A DNA stretch of 48,057 nucleotides from Acidobacteriota bacterium (GTDB lineage Bacteria > Acidobacteriota > Terriglobia > UBA7540): contig JAKAWN010000005.1 of the NCBI GenBank assembly GCA_021827245.1, positions 1-48,057 of the forward strand, written 5' to 3'. Below, piece after piece: positions 16,709 through 25,248 of this stretch. Every line of letters starts with the position of its first letter. Position 1 is the first letter of the stretch. A model generated the notes under the pieces. The model saw only the letters and a list, made by a program, of their open reading frames with translations, did no database searches and had not been told where the DNA came from. The position numbers and the translations under genes are program-made.

Positions 16709-17845
16709 ATGCAGATCACCGATGTGAAAGTCCATGTGATTCCCATGAGCGCTTCCTGGTTGAGCGAGGGTGTGATCGCCAACCCGATGTCGATCTATCC
16801 AGAGTACAAGGAAAAGCGCTCAAGCTGGTTCGGGCCGATGGCGGCAGCGATTGTCGAGATTGTCACCGATGAAGGTTTGCGCGGAATCGGGACGGTCGGA
16901 GGCGGCAAAGGCAAGCTGGCGCCGGTGATTATCGAGGAACAGTTCAGGAATCTGCTGGTAGGCAAGGACCCGTTCGGTATCGAACGCCTATGGGAGCAGA
17001 TGTTTCGGGCCTCGCAATTCTACGGGCGCAAAGGTGCGGTGATCGAAGTGGTTAGCGGCGTGGACCTGGCGCTGTGGGACCTGGTGGGAAAGGCAGTGGG
17101 CGCACCGGTTTACCAGTTGGTGGGAGGCAAGACGAAAGACCGGATTCCCGTTTATGTGACGGGCAACCTGACGGAGCGGCACCTTAAGGAAGGCTTCCGC
17201 CACGTGAAGCTGGCGGTGCCGCATGGCCCGGCCAACGGCCAGGACGGGATGAAGAAAAACGTCGAGTTGGTGGCAAAAACCCGGGAGTTGATCGGACCCG
17301 ATGGCGATATCATGCTGGACTGCTACATGGCCCTGGATGTTCCTTACACCATTGCGCTGGCCAAAGCGGTCGCCGAGTTTAAGGTGCTGTGGATTGAAGA
17401 GCCGGTGCCTCCGGACCAGATCGATTCCTATCGCAGAATCAAGGACGCTGTGCCTGACATTCTGATTACGGGCGGCGAGCACGAATACACCCGCTACGGG
17501 TTTCGCGACCTGATCGAAAAAAAAGCGGTGGACATCCTTCAGCCGGACATCTGCCGCGCGGGCGGGCTTTCGGAGCTGAAGAAGATTGCCGCCATGGCCA
17601 GCGCCTACGATCTGCCGGTGATTCCGCACGGCGTGGGAGCGCCCACTTACCACTTTGTGATGTCCACGCAGAATTCGCCGCGCGCCGAGTTTGTTGACAT
17701 CTTCGCCCAGGGAGGAAAGCCGCTACTGAAAGGAGAGCCCCAGCCGCAGAACGGTTTTGTCGAACTGGATCTGTCACCGGGATTTGGATACGAATTGGAT
17801 GACGACGTGCTTTCCGGCAAGTCTCCGGCCGCGTTGATCTGGTAG
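16709..17845 (+). CDS. rhmD: L-rhamnonate dehydratase-like enolase-superfamily enzyme
   Basis: The 378-residue protein has an N-terminal capping domain and a C-terminal barrel. Landmarks shared with L-rhamnonate dehydratase (RhmD) are ATPMS-like ANPMSIYPEYKEKRSSW, VSGVDLALWDLVGKAVGAPVYQLVGG, MLDCYMALDVPYTIALAKA, WIEEPVPPDQIDSYR, ITGGEHEYTRYGFRDLIEK, DILQPDICRAGGLSEL and VIPHGVGAPTYHF. RhmD converts L-rhamnonate to 2-keto-3-deoxy-L-rhamnonate, using Mg2+. No signal peptide is present, so it is cytoplasmic. It follows the GH-A gene in the same orientation with an 86-base gap, consistent with deoxysugar catabolism. Other enolase-superfamily dehydratases are possible, since specificity differs by few residues. 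Confidence 0.8.
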   Translation: MQITDVKVHVIPMSASWLSEGVIANPMSIYPEYKEKRSSWFGPMAAAIVEIVTDEGLRGIGTVGGGKGKLAPVIIEEQFRNLLVGKDPFGIERLWEQMFRASQFYGRKGAVIEVVSGVDLALWDLVGKAVGAPVYQLVGGKTKDRIPVYVTGNLTERHLKEGFRHVKLAVPHGPANGQDGMKKNVELVAKTRELIGPDGDIMLDCYMALDVPYTIALAKAVAEFKVLWIEEPVPPDQIDSYRRIKDAVPDILITGGEHEYTRYGFRDLIEKKAVDILQPDICRAGGLSELKKIAAMASAYDLPVIPHGVGAPTYHFVMSTQNSPRAEFVDIFAQGGKPLLKGEPQPQNGFVELDLSPGFGYELDDDVLSGKSPAALIW

Positions 17846-17944
17846 GCTCCCCCAGATGGCCGGCCTAGCGCGCTCTGCAAAGCATGCGCTTTTTGGAATT
17901 TACTCGGCGGCTGCTCGGGACACGGGAAGTTGCCCTGCGATGGG

Positions 17945-20449
17945 TCAAGACTGAAGTTCGGCATTTCTTTGCCGAGCGATCCAGTCAAAAACGTGCTCCT
18001 GCATGCTGAGAGGGAAACGGTTGACGTCCATCGGCGTCTCGAATTGCAGGGCTCCAGGATGGCCAAGCAGATCATAGATCTTTCTTGAACCTTCGACCTC
18101 GCGCCTCACATCTGTGACTCGCTGGTAACGATCCAGTTCCGGCGCAATCACCAGGGCCGACCTCGGAGCGACCAGCGCCAGCACCTCATCGAAATCGAAC
18201 GGAACACGGTCTTCATGGCCGGCGAAAAACCCAAGCCGTGGCAACAGCCCGTGCAGGTGAGAGTAGTGGCGGAGCCCCTCAGTACCTTTATCCGGGGTCT
18301 GCAGCCGCAGCGGATCAAATCCGCAGACGGAAACAACGCCCTTAATGCGATCATCGAAAGCCGCCGTCAGCAGACCGACCTTGCCGCCGAGGGCATAGCC
18401 AAACAGGTAAATCTGGGTTGAGTCGATCTCTTGCAAAGCGGAGAGCGCATCAATGGCCGCCCGCGTATCCTCTATCATGTTTCCCATCATCGACCATTTT
18501 GGGTAGCGCTCATAGAAATCCTTCGCTTCATGGATTCTCGTTCCGTAGCCGAGCTGGTCAAAGGCAAATACTGCAAAACCTCTTTTCCAGAGCAAGGGGA
18601 ACGAGGGTCTTGCATCCTTTCCCTGAGAGTAAGCCCACTCCGTTGAAACCCAGGGATGCCCGGCGGACCAGCCATCCTGGTAGCAGTGGGGATGGAGCCA
18701 AATCACGACCGGCCACTTGCCGGATTTGGGTTTGCCATCAGGCCCGAGCGGATAGAACAAATCTCCCATCAGCGCTTCGCCAAACGGAATTCCCGTCGCG
18801 CCGATCCCCTCGCTTTTTAGCCTTTCGCGCTGATATTGATCCCCATAACCGCCCCAACTGTCTTTCGCGGGTCGCTGAAACAGGGTTGCGAGCCAACCGT
18901 CGGTGCACATACTAAGGTCCGAAACGCTGTGATTTGCTGGAAAAGGAACTCGAGACGGCGCGTCGCCCAGCACCTGTGAAATATCCCGGCGGATGGATTT
19001 CTTCCTTTCTTCCCATTGCGCAGGCGAGATGATGGTACTGCCGTCTTCATTCTTCAGAAAGTCGCCGGCCGATCTTTTCGGGTACGCCAGCGGATCGATC
19101 TTTTCACCGGAAGTCTTCTGCCAGCCTTCAAACGTGTAACCGAGAACCCATGTCTCACATTTCGGAAAACGTTTCCGGCCAAAAACCGTGTCAAAGAAAT
19201 CCACGATTTCCTCGATGTGCTCGGTCTCGAACTCATGTTCCCCGTTGCGAAGATGAAGCCACAGGTTTTCCTCGCGGCCCAGAAAGCGGTAGGCGCTCAG
19301 CACGGAGCGGTAACCCTGTTCAAACCCAAAAGGATTTCCCTGCGATTCGGAGTGGCTGGCGTACATCATCAGGCCCCGCGGAGCGATGGTTGCCATCAAC
19401 AGATTCTGATCCACCGGGAGTTTGTCTTCGCGCCCGGCAAAGAAACGCAGGCGTGGGTGAAACCAGTGCGGAAAGGCTCCGGTGATATCCGCAATGCTTT
19501 CGTTGACAAACATGTCCGTGGTGTACCGCCAGGGATCGGCCGACCCAGTATTCCCGCTGGACGGCACAACGGCTCCAATCCGTTCATCGAAAGCTGCCGC
19601 CACGAGAGCCTGTTTCCCGTTCCGGGAATGCCCCGTCAACCCAATCTTTTTCTTGTCCACTTGGGGCAGCGTGAACAGATAGTCCACCGCGCGCGATGCC
19701 GACCACGCCCAGCGTGCCAGGCAGGAAAAATCGTACTCCGGGTAGATGTCGATGTAAGCATCGGAATCATCGCCCATGCCGCCGTACATCGGGTCGGCAG
19801 CAAAATAGATACAACCGATGTAGCCTCTCCGGACGCCCGTCGCAACCCATGGCCGGGTGCGGGGATGATTGGTGAGAAAGACCGGAAAGGGGCCCTCGCC
19901 ATCCGGAATGATCAACTGAACGTGGAGCGTGGCGCGATGTCCTGGACCGAACTCCAGCCGCACGTCGCGCACAGTGGTTGTTCCTTCGCGCCGGGAGCCG
20001 GTGACGATTGCGCGCAGATTGTCCGGCTTGGGAGGCATGGTGCCGAAGAGCCAGTGCTCAGCTTGCGAAAGGACCCATTTTTTCTGGCGATCCCACAAGG
20101 CCCGGCTGGCAACAGGGATCCTGCGGCCGTTCTCCCGAAGCACCAACGGATCCGGGAGATCGGGATTCGAAGGCATGGCGTCGAAATCCGGAGGAAGGGC
20201 TCCGGTGCGCTTGACCCAATCTTCCCAGGTCTTGTCATAGGCGTTGATCCGGCCGGTCGGCGGCTTCCGGGAATGCGGGAAAATCTTGAGAAACTCCTCA
20301 AGCTCCTTTCGCCGTTTGCCTTCTCCGTTAGTCGGCGCTGTTGAAGGCCCCGATAGGGCAAAGCCTTCAATCCCTAACGTCGAAGCTCCAATTGCCATCG
20401 TTGCACTCTGCGCAAAGAAGGTTCTGCGTGTGGTCCTGTCTTCTGCCAT
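17945..20449 (-). CDS. Two-domain CE15-like (glucuronoyl esterase) protein, second hydrolase domain lacking its serine
   Basis: The 834-residue protein has a Tat-type signal (TTRRTFFAQSATMAIGASTLG). Domain 1 (about residues 55-430) is an alpha/beta hydrolase with the GHSRNGKQA nucleophile elbow (S275), the form used by CE15 glucuronoyl esterases, and a late His (H405). CE15 enzymes cleave the ester between glucuronoxylan and lignin. Domain 2 (about 470-834) is another alpha/beta hydrolase of the acetyl-xylan-esterase type, but its elbow reads FGYALGGK, with Ala686 where Ser is required. That domain is probably non-catalytic. A strong GGGAGG before the ATG at 20449 fixes the start; the frame is open upstream to 20629 without other support. 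Confidence 0.85.
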   Translation of the reverse strand: MAEDRTTRRTFFAQSATMAIGASTLGIEGFALSGPSTAPTNGEGKRRKELEEFLKIFPHSRKPPTGRINAYDKTWEDWVKRTGALPPDFDAMPSNPDLPDPLVLRENGRRIPVASRALWDRQKKWVLSQAEHWLFGTMPPKPDNLRAIVTGSRREGTTTVRDVRLEFGPGHRATLHVQLIIPDGEGPFPVFLTNHPRTRPWVATGVRRGYIGCIYFAADPMYGGMGDDSDAYIDIYPEYDFSCLARWAWSASRAVDYLFTLPQVDKKKIGLTGHSRNGKQALVAAAFDERIGAVVPSSGNTGSADPWRYTTDMFVNESIADITGAFPHWFHPRLRFFAGREDKLPVDQNLLMATIAPRGLMMYASHSESQGNPFGFEQGYRSVLSAYRFLGREENLWLHLRNGEHEFETEHIEEIVDFFDTVFGRKRFPKCETWVLGYTFEGWQKTSGEKIDPLAYPKRSAGDFLKNEDGSTIISPAQWEERKKSIRRDISQVLGDAPSRVPFPANHSVSDLSMCTDGWLATLFQRPAKDSWGGYGDQYQRERLKSEGIGATGIPFGEALMGDLFYPLGPDGKPKSGKWPVVIWLHPHCYQDGWSAGHPWVSTEWAYSQGKDARPSFPLLWKRGFAVFAFDQLGYGTRIHEAKDFYERYPKWSMMGNMIEDTRAAIDALSALQEIDSTQIYLFGYALGGKVGLLTAAFDDRIKGVVSVCGFDPLRLQTPDKGTEGLRHYSHLHGLLPRLGFFAGHEDRVPFDFDEVLALVAPRSALVIAPELDRYQRVTDVRREVEGSRKIYDLLGHPGALQFETPMDVNRFPLSMQEHVFDWIARQRNAELQS

Positions 20450-20786
20450 GATGTCCTCCCAGGATTCTGCAGTTTCTCGGCCTTGCAGTTCGTGGCACAG
20501 CGTGGGACGGAATTCCGGCTGCTGCCACAACTGCTTTGACCGGCGATATCTTACTCCCAACCTCGTGGAGAGCAAAGGATAAGATTCAAACTGTCGCCGA
20601 GCCGTTACCCGAAGGCCCACATCGGTCAAGACGCGATGTTAACGCCACCTGTCCTTGTCAGCTTCCTGGATCGCAGACATTAAAAGTCAACGTCTGCGCC
20701 ACCCGCGAGCCTTCCCGCGATCGCCTGGCCTGCTGCTTCCCTTTTTTCCCGGCTGCATGCTAACCTGCGGATGGGAGGGTTCCTGC
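20450..20786. other. Intergenic region between divergent genes, with a dispersed-repeat copy
   Basis: It lies between the minus-strand esterase start and the plus-strand BI-1 gene. It holds one copy (about 20620-20650) of a repeat with core caag(a/g)cg(c/t)gatgt...gccacc. No promoter was assigned. Confidence 0.5.
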
Positions 20787-21539
20787 ATGGAGACGAGAAA
20801 TCCGGCGCTGACAGCGTGTTCGTTCGGCGAATATGCCGGGCCTGTTGAGTACGGCGAAAACATGACTATCCAGGGGACCGTCAATAAGACAGGCCTCCTG
20901 CTGTTGCTTGCCTTTGCGTCCGCGGCCTGGATCTGGAGAATGTCTGTCACCTCGGGCAACCCCGCCGCCGCGGCTCCCTACGTCATGGTCGGGATCATCG
21001 GCGGACTCATTTTGGCTCTGGTGACTGTCTTCAAGCAGAACTGGTCGCCGATCACCGCGCCGCTTTATGCATTGCTGGAAGGCCTGGTCCTCGGCGGAGC
21101 CTCCGCCATGTTCGAAACCCTCTATCATGGAATCGTTCTGGAGGCTGTCGCGCTCACCTTCGGCGTGCTGCTCTGCATGCTCGCCGCTTACAAATCCGGC
21201 CTGATTCGGGCAACGGAGAAATTCAAGGCGGGCGTGTTTGCCGCCACCGGCGGCATCATGCTGGTGTATGTGGCTTCTTTCGTACTGAGCTTTTTCGGCG
21301 TGCAGATTCCCGGAATTTTCGGCAACGGTATCATTGGAATCGGATTCTCCCTGGTCGTGGTCGGCGTCGCGGCCTTGAACCTGATCCTCGATTTTGACGC
21401 CATCCAGCGCGGCGCGGAGGCCGGCGCACCTAAATATATGGAATGGTATGGCGGCTTCGCCTTGATGATCACCCTGGTCTGGCTCTACCTCGAAATCCTC
21501 CGCCTCCTCGCCCTGCTACAGAGCAGCGAAGGATCCTAA
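20787..21539 (+). CDS. Bax inhibitor-1/YccA family membrane protein
   Basis: The 250-residue protein has seven hydrophobic segments and the family ending DFDAIQRGAEAGAPKYMEWYGGFALMITLVWLYLEILRLLALL, which is typical of YccA/BI-1 proteins, including the half-buried DFD. Bacterial members are proposed pH-sensitive ion leak channels or modulators of FtsH. The first 30 residues (METRNPALTACSFGEYAG...) form a cytoplasmic tail. GGGAGGG precedes the ATG by about six bases and favours this start; the frame is open further upstream without support. Confidence 0.9.
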   Translation: METRNPALTACSFGEYAGPVEYGENMTIQGTVNKTGLLLLLAFASAAWIWRMSVTSGNPAAAAPYVMVGIIGGLILALVTVFKQNWSPITAPLYALLEGLVLGGASAMFETLYHGIVLEAVALTFGVLLCMLAAYKSGLIRATEKFKAGVFAATGGIMLVYVASFVLSFFGVQIPGIFGNGIIGIGFSLVVVGVAALNLILDFDAIQRGAEAGAPKYMEWYGGFALMITLVWLYLEILRLLALLQSSEGS

Positions 21540-21608
21540 AAGCGAGCGAGTAGCGTGTGCTCATCCGCGCCGCAAGCTATACTTCCTGTAAAAGATCAGC
21601 CCTCGTCC

Positions 21609-21648
21609 TTTGGGAGAGTGTGGCCGTGCGAGCGGCCGGGTGAGGGGC
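21609..21648. repeat. REP-like palindrome upstream of zwf
   Basis: A gggagagtgtggcc / gcggccgggtgagggg palindrome with a short loop (21612-21646). This form (gggagag...gggtgagg) is a common dispersed bacterial repeat. Another dispersed repeat copy follows at about 21682-21715. Confidence 0.5.
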
Positions 21649-21812
21649 TTCGCCACCACGCGATTTTCACTGTCCGCGCACCTCGCTCAAGGCGTGATGT
21701 GTGCGCCACCCCCGTATGCGCTGCGACAAAAAACCGCAAAGCCCAATCAATGCCGCGTTGCTGGACCTCTTGCCACCATTGCGGCATCTATATAAGTAAG
21801 GCAATTCATTTA

Positions 21813-21827
21813 GGGGGGGGATCCTTG
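21813..21827 (+). promoter_or_regulatory. Homopolymeric G8 ribosome binding site before TTG start
   Basis: Eight consecutive G residues at 21813-21820 are followed by atcc and a TTG. They would serve as the Shine-Dalgarno sequence of zwf. Slippage of such a run would change spacing or strength. Confidence 0.4.
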
Positions 21828-23411
21828 GCACCTATTCTTGATGTGAAACCGCTGGAAAAGTTCTCGCGTGAGGACTTGCCAATCGCAGATTCATGTTTAT
21901 TGATCATCTTCGGGGCATCAGGAGACCTCACACGTCGCAAGTTAATTCCAAGCCTGTGCAACCTTGCATGTGCGGGTCACATGCATCCCCGCTTCGAGGT
22001 CTTGGGCGTGGGACGGACCCAGATGTCATCTGAGGACTTCCGCGCCAGGATGCGGGAGGCGGTTGCCGGCTCCGATGATGTTCGCCATTTTACGGAAACG
22101 GGCTGGCACGAATTCAGGAATCGTCTGCATTACTTTATAGGCGATATCAATAAAGACGAGTTCTATGGCCGGCTAAGATCACATCTGGATCAAATGCAGC
22201 AGGCCGGTTCGAGCCCGAATCGGCTCTTCTACGTTTCCACTCCGGCTTCGGTGGCAGAACCCATCATTACGGGGCTGGCACGGGCGGGTCTCAATCGCAG
22301 TGAGACCGGCTGGACGCGCATCATCCTCGAAAAGCCCTTCGGACACGACCTCGATTCCGCCCGCGAGTTGAACAGGGTGGTCCGCAAAGCATTTGACGAA
22401 AGGGATGTCTACCGGATCGATCATTACCTTGGGAAGGAGACGGTCCTGAACATTTTAGTTTTTCGCTTCGGCAACTCTCTGTTTGAGCCGGTCTGGAACC
22501 GGAATTATGTTGATTACGTTGAGATCACGGCCGCTGAAACCGTGGGCGTGGAGAGCCGAGCCGGCTTCTACGAAGAGACCGGGGCATTGCGCGATATGGT
22601 TGCCAATCATTTATTGCAGTTGTTGGCGCTGACGGCCATGGAACCCCCTATCGCTTTTGAGGCCGATTCGGTCCGCGAACAGAAAATACAGTTGTTGCGG
22701 TCCATACGCCCCATGACCGTAGAAGAGGTGGCCAAGCGAACCGTGCGCGGGCAATACGGGCCCGGAAGGATTGGCAGTACGGACGTCCCGGGCTACCGGC
22801 AGGAGCAGAACGTCAACCCTGGCTCAACCACGGAAACGTACGTGGCCCTCCAGCTTTACATCGACAACTGGCGCTGGGCCGGCGTTCCTTTCTACATCCG
22901 TACGGGCAAGCGCCTGAAGCGGCGTCTTTCCGAGATCCGCGTTCACCTGAAGCGCACCCCACAGGCACTCTTCGCGAGCATGCCTTCTGAGAAGCTTGGG
23001 CCAAACGTCATCGTGCTGCGCATCCAGCCCGACGAGGGGATCAGCATCTCCTTTGATGCCAAGAGGCCTGGAAGTCACATGCGCACTTTTACCGTGGACG
23101 CGAACTTTTCCTACGAGTCGGTTTTCGCTTCCAAAGGCCCTCCGGCTTATGAGACCCTTTTGCTCGATTCCACGCTGGGAGATGCAACTCTCTTCACTCG
23201 CAGCGACATGGTAGAAGCCGAGTGGCGCATCATCACGCCGATTGAAGAGGTCTGGACCCAGTTGCCTGCTCCTGCCTTTCCCAACTACGAGGCCGGAAGC
23301 GATGGTCCGCTCAAAGCGAATCAGTTGATAACCGGCCGGCGCGGTTGGAATAGTCTCGAGGTCTTAAACGGAAACTCCAAGCGAAGTGGCGGCCACGCCG
23401 CTGCTGCGTAG
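21825..23411 (+). CDS. zwf: Glucose-6-phosphate 1-dehydrogenase
   Basis: The 528-residue enzyme oxidises glucose 6-phosphate to 6-phosphogluconolactone with NADP+ or NAD+. The dinucleotide motif IIFGASGDLTRRKLIPSLCNL lies near the N-terminus and the substrate-binding YRIDHYLGKE carries the catalytic Lys and His. MEPPIAF, RTGKRL and IQPDEGISI follow in the usual order. The TTG at 21825 (encoded MAPILDVKPLEKF...) is chosen because it directly follows a G-run that can act as a ribosome binding site; further upstream codons fall in repeats. No 6-phosphogluconolactonase or gnd gene is adjacent. Length is slightly above the usual 490-510. Confidence 0.92.
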   Translation: MAPILDVKPLEKFSREDLPIADSCLLIIFGASGDLTRRKLIPSLCNLACAGHMHPRFEVLGVGRTQMSSEDFRARMREAVAGSDDVRHFTETGWHEFRNRLHYFIGDINKDEFYGRLRSHLDQMQQAGSSPNRLFYVSTPASVAEPIITGLARAGLNRSETGWTRIILEKPFGHDLDSARELNRVVRKAFDERDVYRIDHYLGKETVLNILVFRFGNSLFEPVWNRNYVDYVEITAAETVGVESRAGFYEETGALRDMVANHLLQLLALTAMEPPIAFEADSVREQKIQLLRSIRPMTVEEVAKRTVRGQYGPGRIGSTDVPGYRQEQNVNPGSTTETYVALQLYIDNWRWAGVPFYIRTGKRLKRRLSEIRVHLKRTPQALFASMPSEKLGPNVIVLRIQPDEGISISFDAKRPGSHMRTFTVDANFSYESVFASKGPPAYETLLLDSTLGDATLFTRSDMVEAEWRIITPIEEVWTQLPAPAFPNYEAGSDGPLKANQLITGRRGWNSLEVLNGNSKRSGGHAAAA

Positions 23412-23451
23412 GTCGTGCCGTCTGCGATGTGTGCGGTCACCCGGGTATGAT

Positions 23452-23470
23452 AGACTCTTCTTTAGAGTCT
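23452..23470. promoter_or_regulatory. 7-bp perfect inverted repeat upstream of radical-SAM/hemerythrin gene
   Basis: agactct-tcttt-agagtct, seven-base arms with a five-base spacer, ends about 20 bases before the GTG start. It could be an operator or a short RNA hairpin; no T-run follows. Confidence 0.4.
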
Positions 23471-23489
23471 TGCCCTGGGAGTGAGAACC

Positions 23490-25106
23490 GTGACCGGATT
23501 TAGCGAAATCATGAAGACGGCGCAGGTGCGCCTGGAATCCTTAGGAACGTTGCGCGAGCCTTTACAGCCGCTGGAAGAAATCCTTGCGCTGGCAGAGAAG
23601 AATCATGGATTGGGAACTGAACAGGTCGCCTCGCTGTTGGCCTGGGGGCGCGATCCGGACCGGCGCGAGGTCATTCACGGGACGGCTCGCAGACTGCACG
23701 AGGCCTTGGCCACCCATAAGGTTGAGTTCATCATTCCGGTTTACCTGACCAGCATTTGCCAAAACGAGTGTCTGTATTGTGGCTACCGGCAGAGCAATCC
23801 CTTAGCAGAGCGGATTCGGCTGGGCGTCGAAGAGTTTGAAGCGGAGCTGGATCTGATCCTTTCCTGGGGACACCGGCAAATCGAGTTGGTGCTTTCCGAC
23901 GATCCCGATTTTGGCCCCAAAGAGGTAGCGCGATATGTGAAGCTGACGCGCAACAAACTGCAGGCCGCAGGAGGTGGCGTCATTGCCCTTTGTTCTCCTG
24001 TTTATGAGCAGGGCGCTTATTCTCTGCTTGCTGAAGCAGGATTGAATTGGGTGGTCGAGTGGCAGGAAACCTACCATCGTCCCCACTTTGACCGCTGGCA
24101 CTTTCCAGGGTCACCCAAGCGGCAATATGAGTTCCGGACCGACCTTTGGGACCGTGTTATCGCGGGAGGGATTTCAGAAATTGCATTAGGCGTGTTGTTG
24201 GGCCTTTACGACTGGAGGTACGAAGCTCTGGCACTGGTCGAGCATGGGAACTATTTGCACAGAACCTACGGGATCGAGCCCCATGCGCTGGGCATTCCCC
24301 GATTGAAACCGGCACGGGGGGTGCTGGCTTCGCAAAAGGCCTCGCGCTTCGCTGTCTCCGACGATGACTTCCGTTTCATCGTGAGCGTTTACCGGCTGGC
24401 TTTTCCGCGGTCGCGCCTTTTCTTCAACACCCGCGAGAGCTATGAGTTCAACCTGTCGATGGTGAGTGGCGGTGACCTGTTCACGGTGGATTGCGAAACC
24501 TTGCCGGGAGGTTACTTGCGCCGAGACCTGCCTGGGCAGTTTTCAACTCATGGCTATCCGCCCCGGCGCGAGGTGGTCAGCGCGCTCAAAGGCCTTAATC
24601 TCGACACCGAATATTTGGCCGAGGAAACGGAACCTCCTGCGGCAGTAACCGAAACGGTTCACGAGCCGGATATCGAGCCAGAGCGCTGGGCGGAGGAACA
24701 CGGAGCTATTCGTCTCCACCTTGACGAATGGGAAAACGCGTTGTCATTGCTGCCCACAGTGCATGGCGAGAAGCCACCGGAGCGCAAGGCCGCTACCGAA
24801 TCGCTTGAAACCATTCTGGGATATTTCAAAACCACGGTGATGGAGCATTGCCGAAACGAGGAATCCGCGTTTCTGCCGGTAATGAGTCAGGACGCCGATG
24901 CTGCCCGGTCGCTCCAGGAATTCCGCGACTATCACGAACACCTGGCGATCGACCTAGACCGGATTGAGCGGCAACTTGTCTCCTACAGCCTCTCGGGTGA
25001 CCCTAGCGTGCTGCGCCTTCTGGGAAGCCGCATGATACGGGAAATGCGCGGCCATCTCGACGCCGAGGACGAATTCCAGAAGCGTTGGACAAGAGCCGCA
25101 GTGTAA
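23490..25106 (+). CDS. HydG/ThiH-like radical SAM enzyme fused to a hemerythrin domain
   Basis: The 538-residue protein has two parts. Residues ~1-395 are a radical-SAM domain with CQNECLYC (C90, C94, C97) and the ThiH/HydG-type context EFIIPVYLTSICQNECLYCGYRQSN, HRQIELVLSDDPDFG, WVVEWQETYHRPHF and EIALGVLLGLYDWRYEALALVEH. HydG and ThiH cleave tyrosine to dehydroglycine and p-cresol. From about residue 415 a four-helix hemerythrin-like domain follows, with His in IRLHLDEW, H-x3-E in MEHCRNEE, DYHEHLAID and H-x3-E in GHLDAED: a full set of di-iron ligands. The fusion suggests O2, iron or CO sensing or protection. The start GTG at 23490 has GGGAG nine bases upstream; an ATG at 23511 is an alternative. 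No hydrogenase or thiamine genes are near. Confidence 0.82.
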   Translation: MTGFSEIMKTAQVRLESLGTLREPLQPLEEILALAEKNHGLGTEQVASLLAWGRDPDRREVIHGTARRLHEALATHKVEFIIPVYLTSICQNECLYCGYRQSNPLAERIRLGVEEFEAELDLILSWGHRQIELVLSDDPDFGPKEVARYVKLTRNKLQAAGGGVIALCSPVYEQGAYSLLAEAGLNWVVEWQETYHRPHFDRWHFPGSPKRQYEFRTDLWDRVIAGGISEIALGVLLGLYDWRYEALALVEHGNYLHRTYGIEPHALGIPRLKPARGVLASQKASRFAVSDDDFRFIVSVYRLAFPRSRLFFNTRESYEFNLSMVSGGDLFTVDCETLPGGYLRRDLPGQFSTHGYPPRREVVSALKGLNLDTEYLAEETEPPAAVTETVHEPDIEPERWAEEHGAIRLHLDEWENALSLLPTVHGEKPPERKAATESLETILGYFKTTVMEHCRNEESAFLPVMSQDADAARSLQEFRDYHEHLAIDLDRIERQLVSYSLSGDPSVLRLLGSRMIREMRGHLDAEDEFQKRWTRAAV

Positions 25107-25248
25107 GCATTGTGGCGCGGTCCGCCGGTTTTAAGGTTCACAGTTTTTCCCGAGTGATTGAATAGATGGGTCGGCCGCGGAGGAAGGCCGTGCCTGGCCA
25201 GCGTACGGCCTGTTGTTGTCCGCTGCCCGGAGCGTGTGTTTCGAAGGA

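Noticed and set aside
19016..20344. 442-codon plus-strand frame opposite the CE15-like gene
   Set aside because: Antisense shadow; the minus-strand product has domains, a Tat signal and a strong ribosome binding site.
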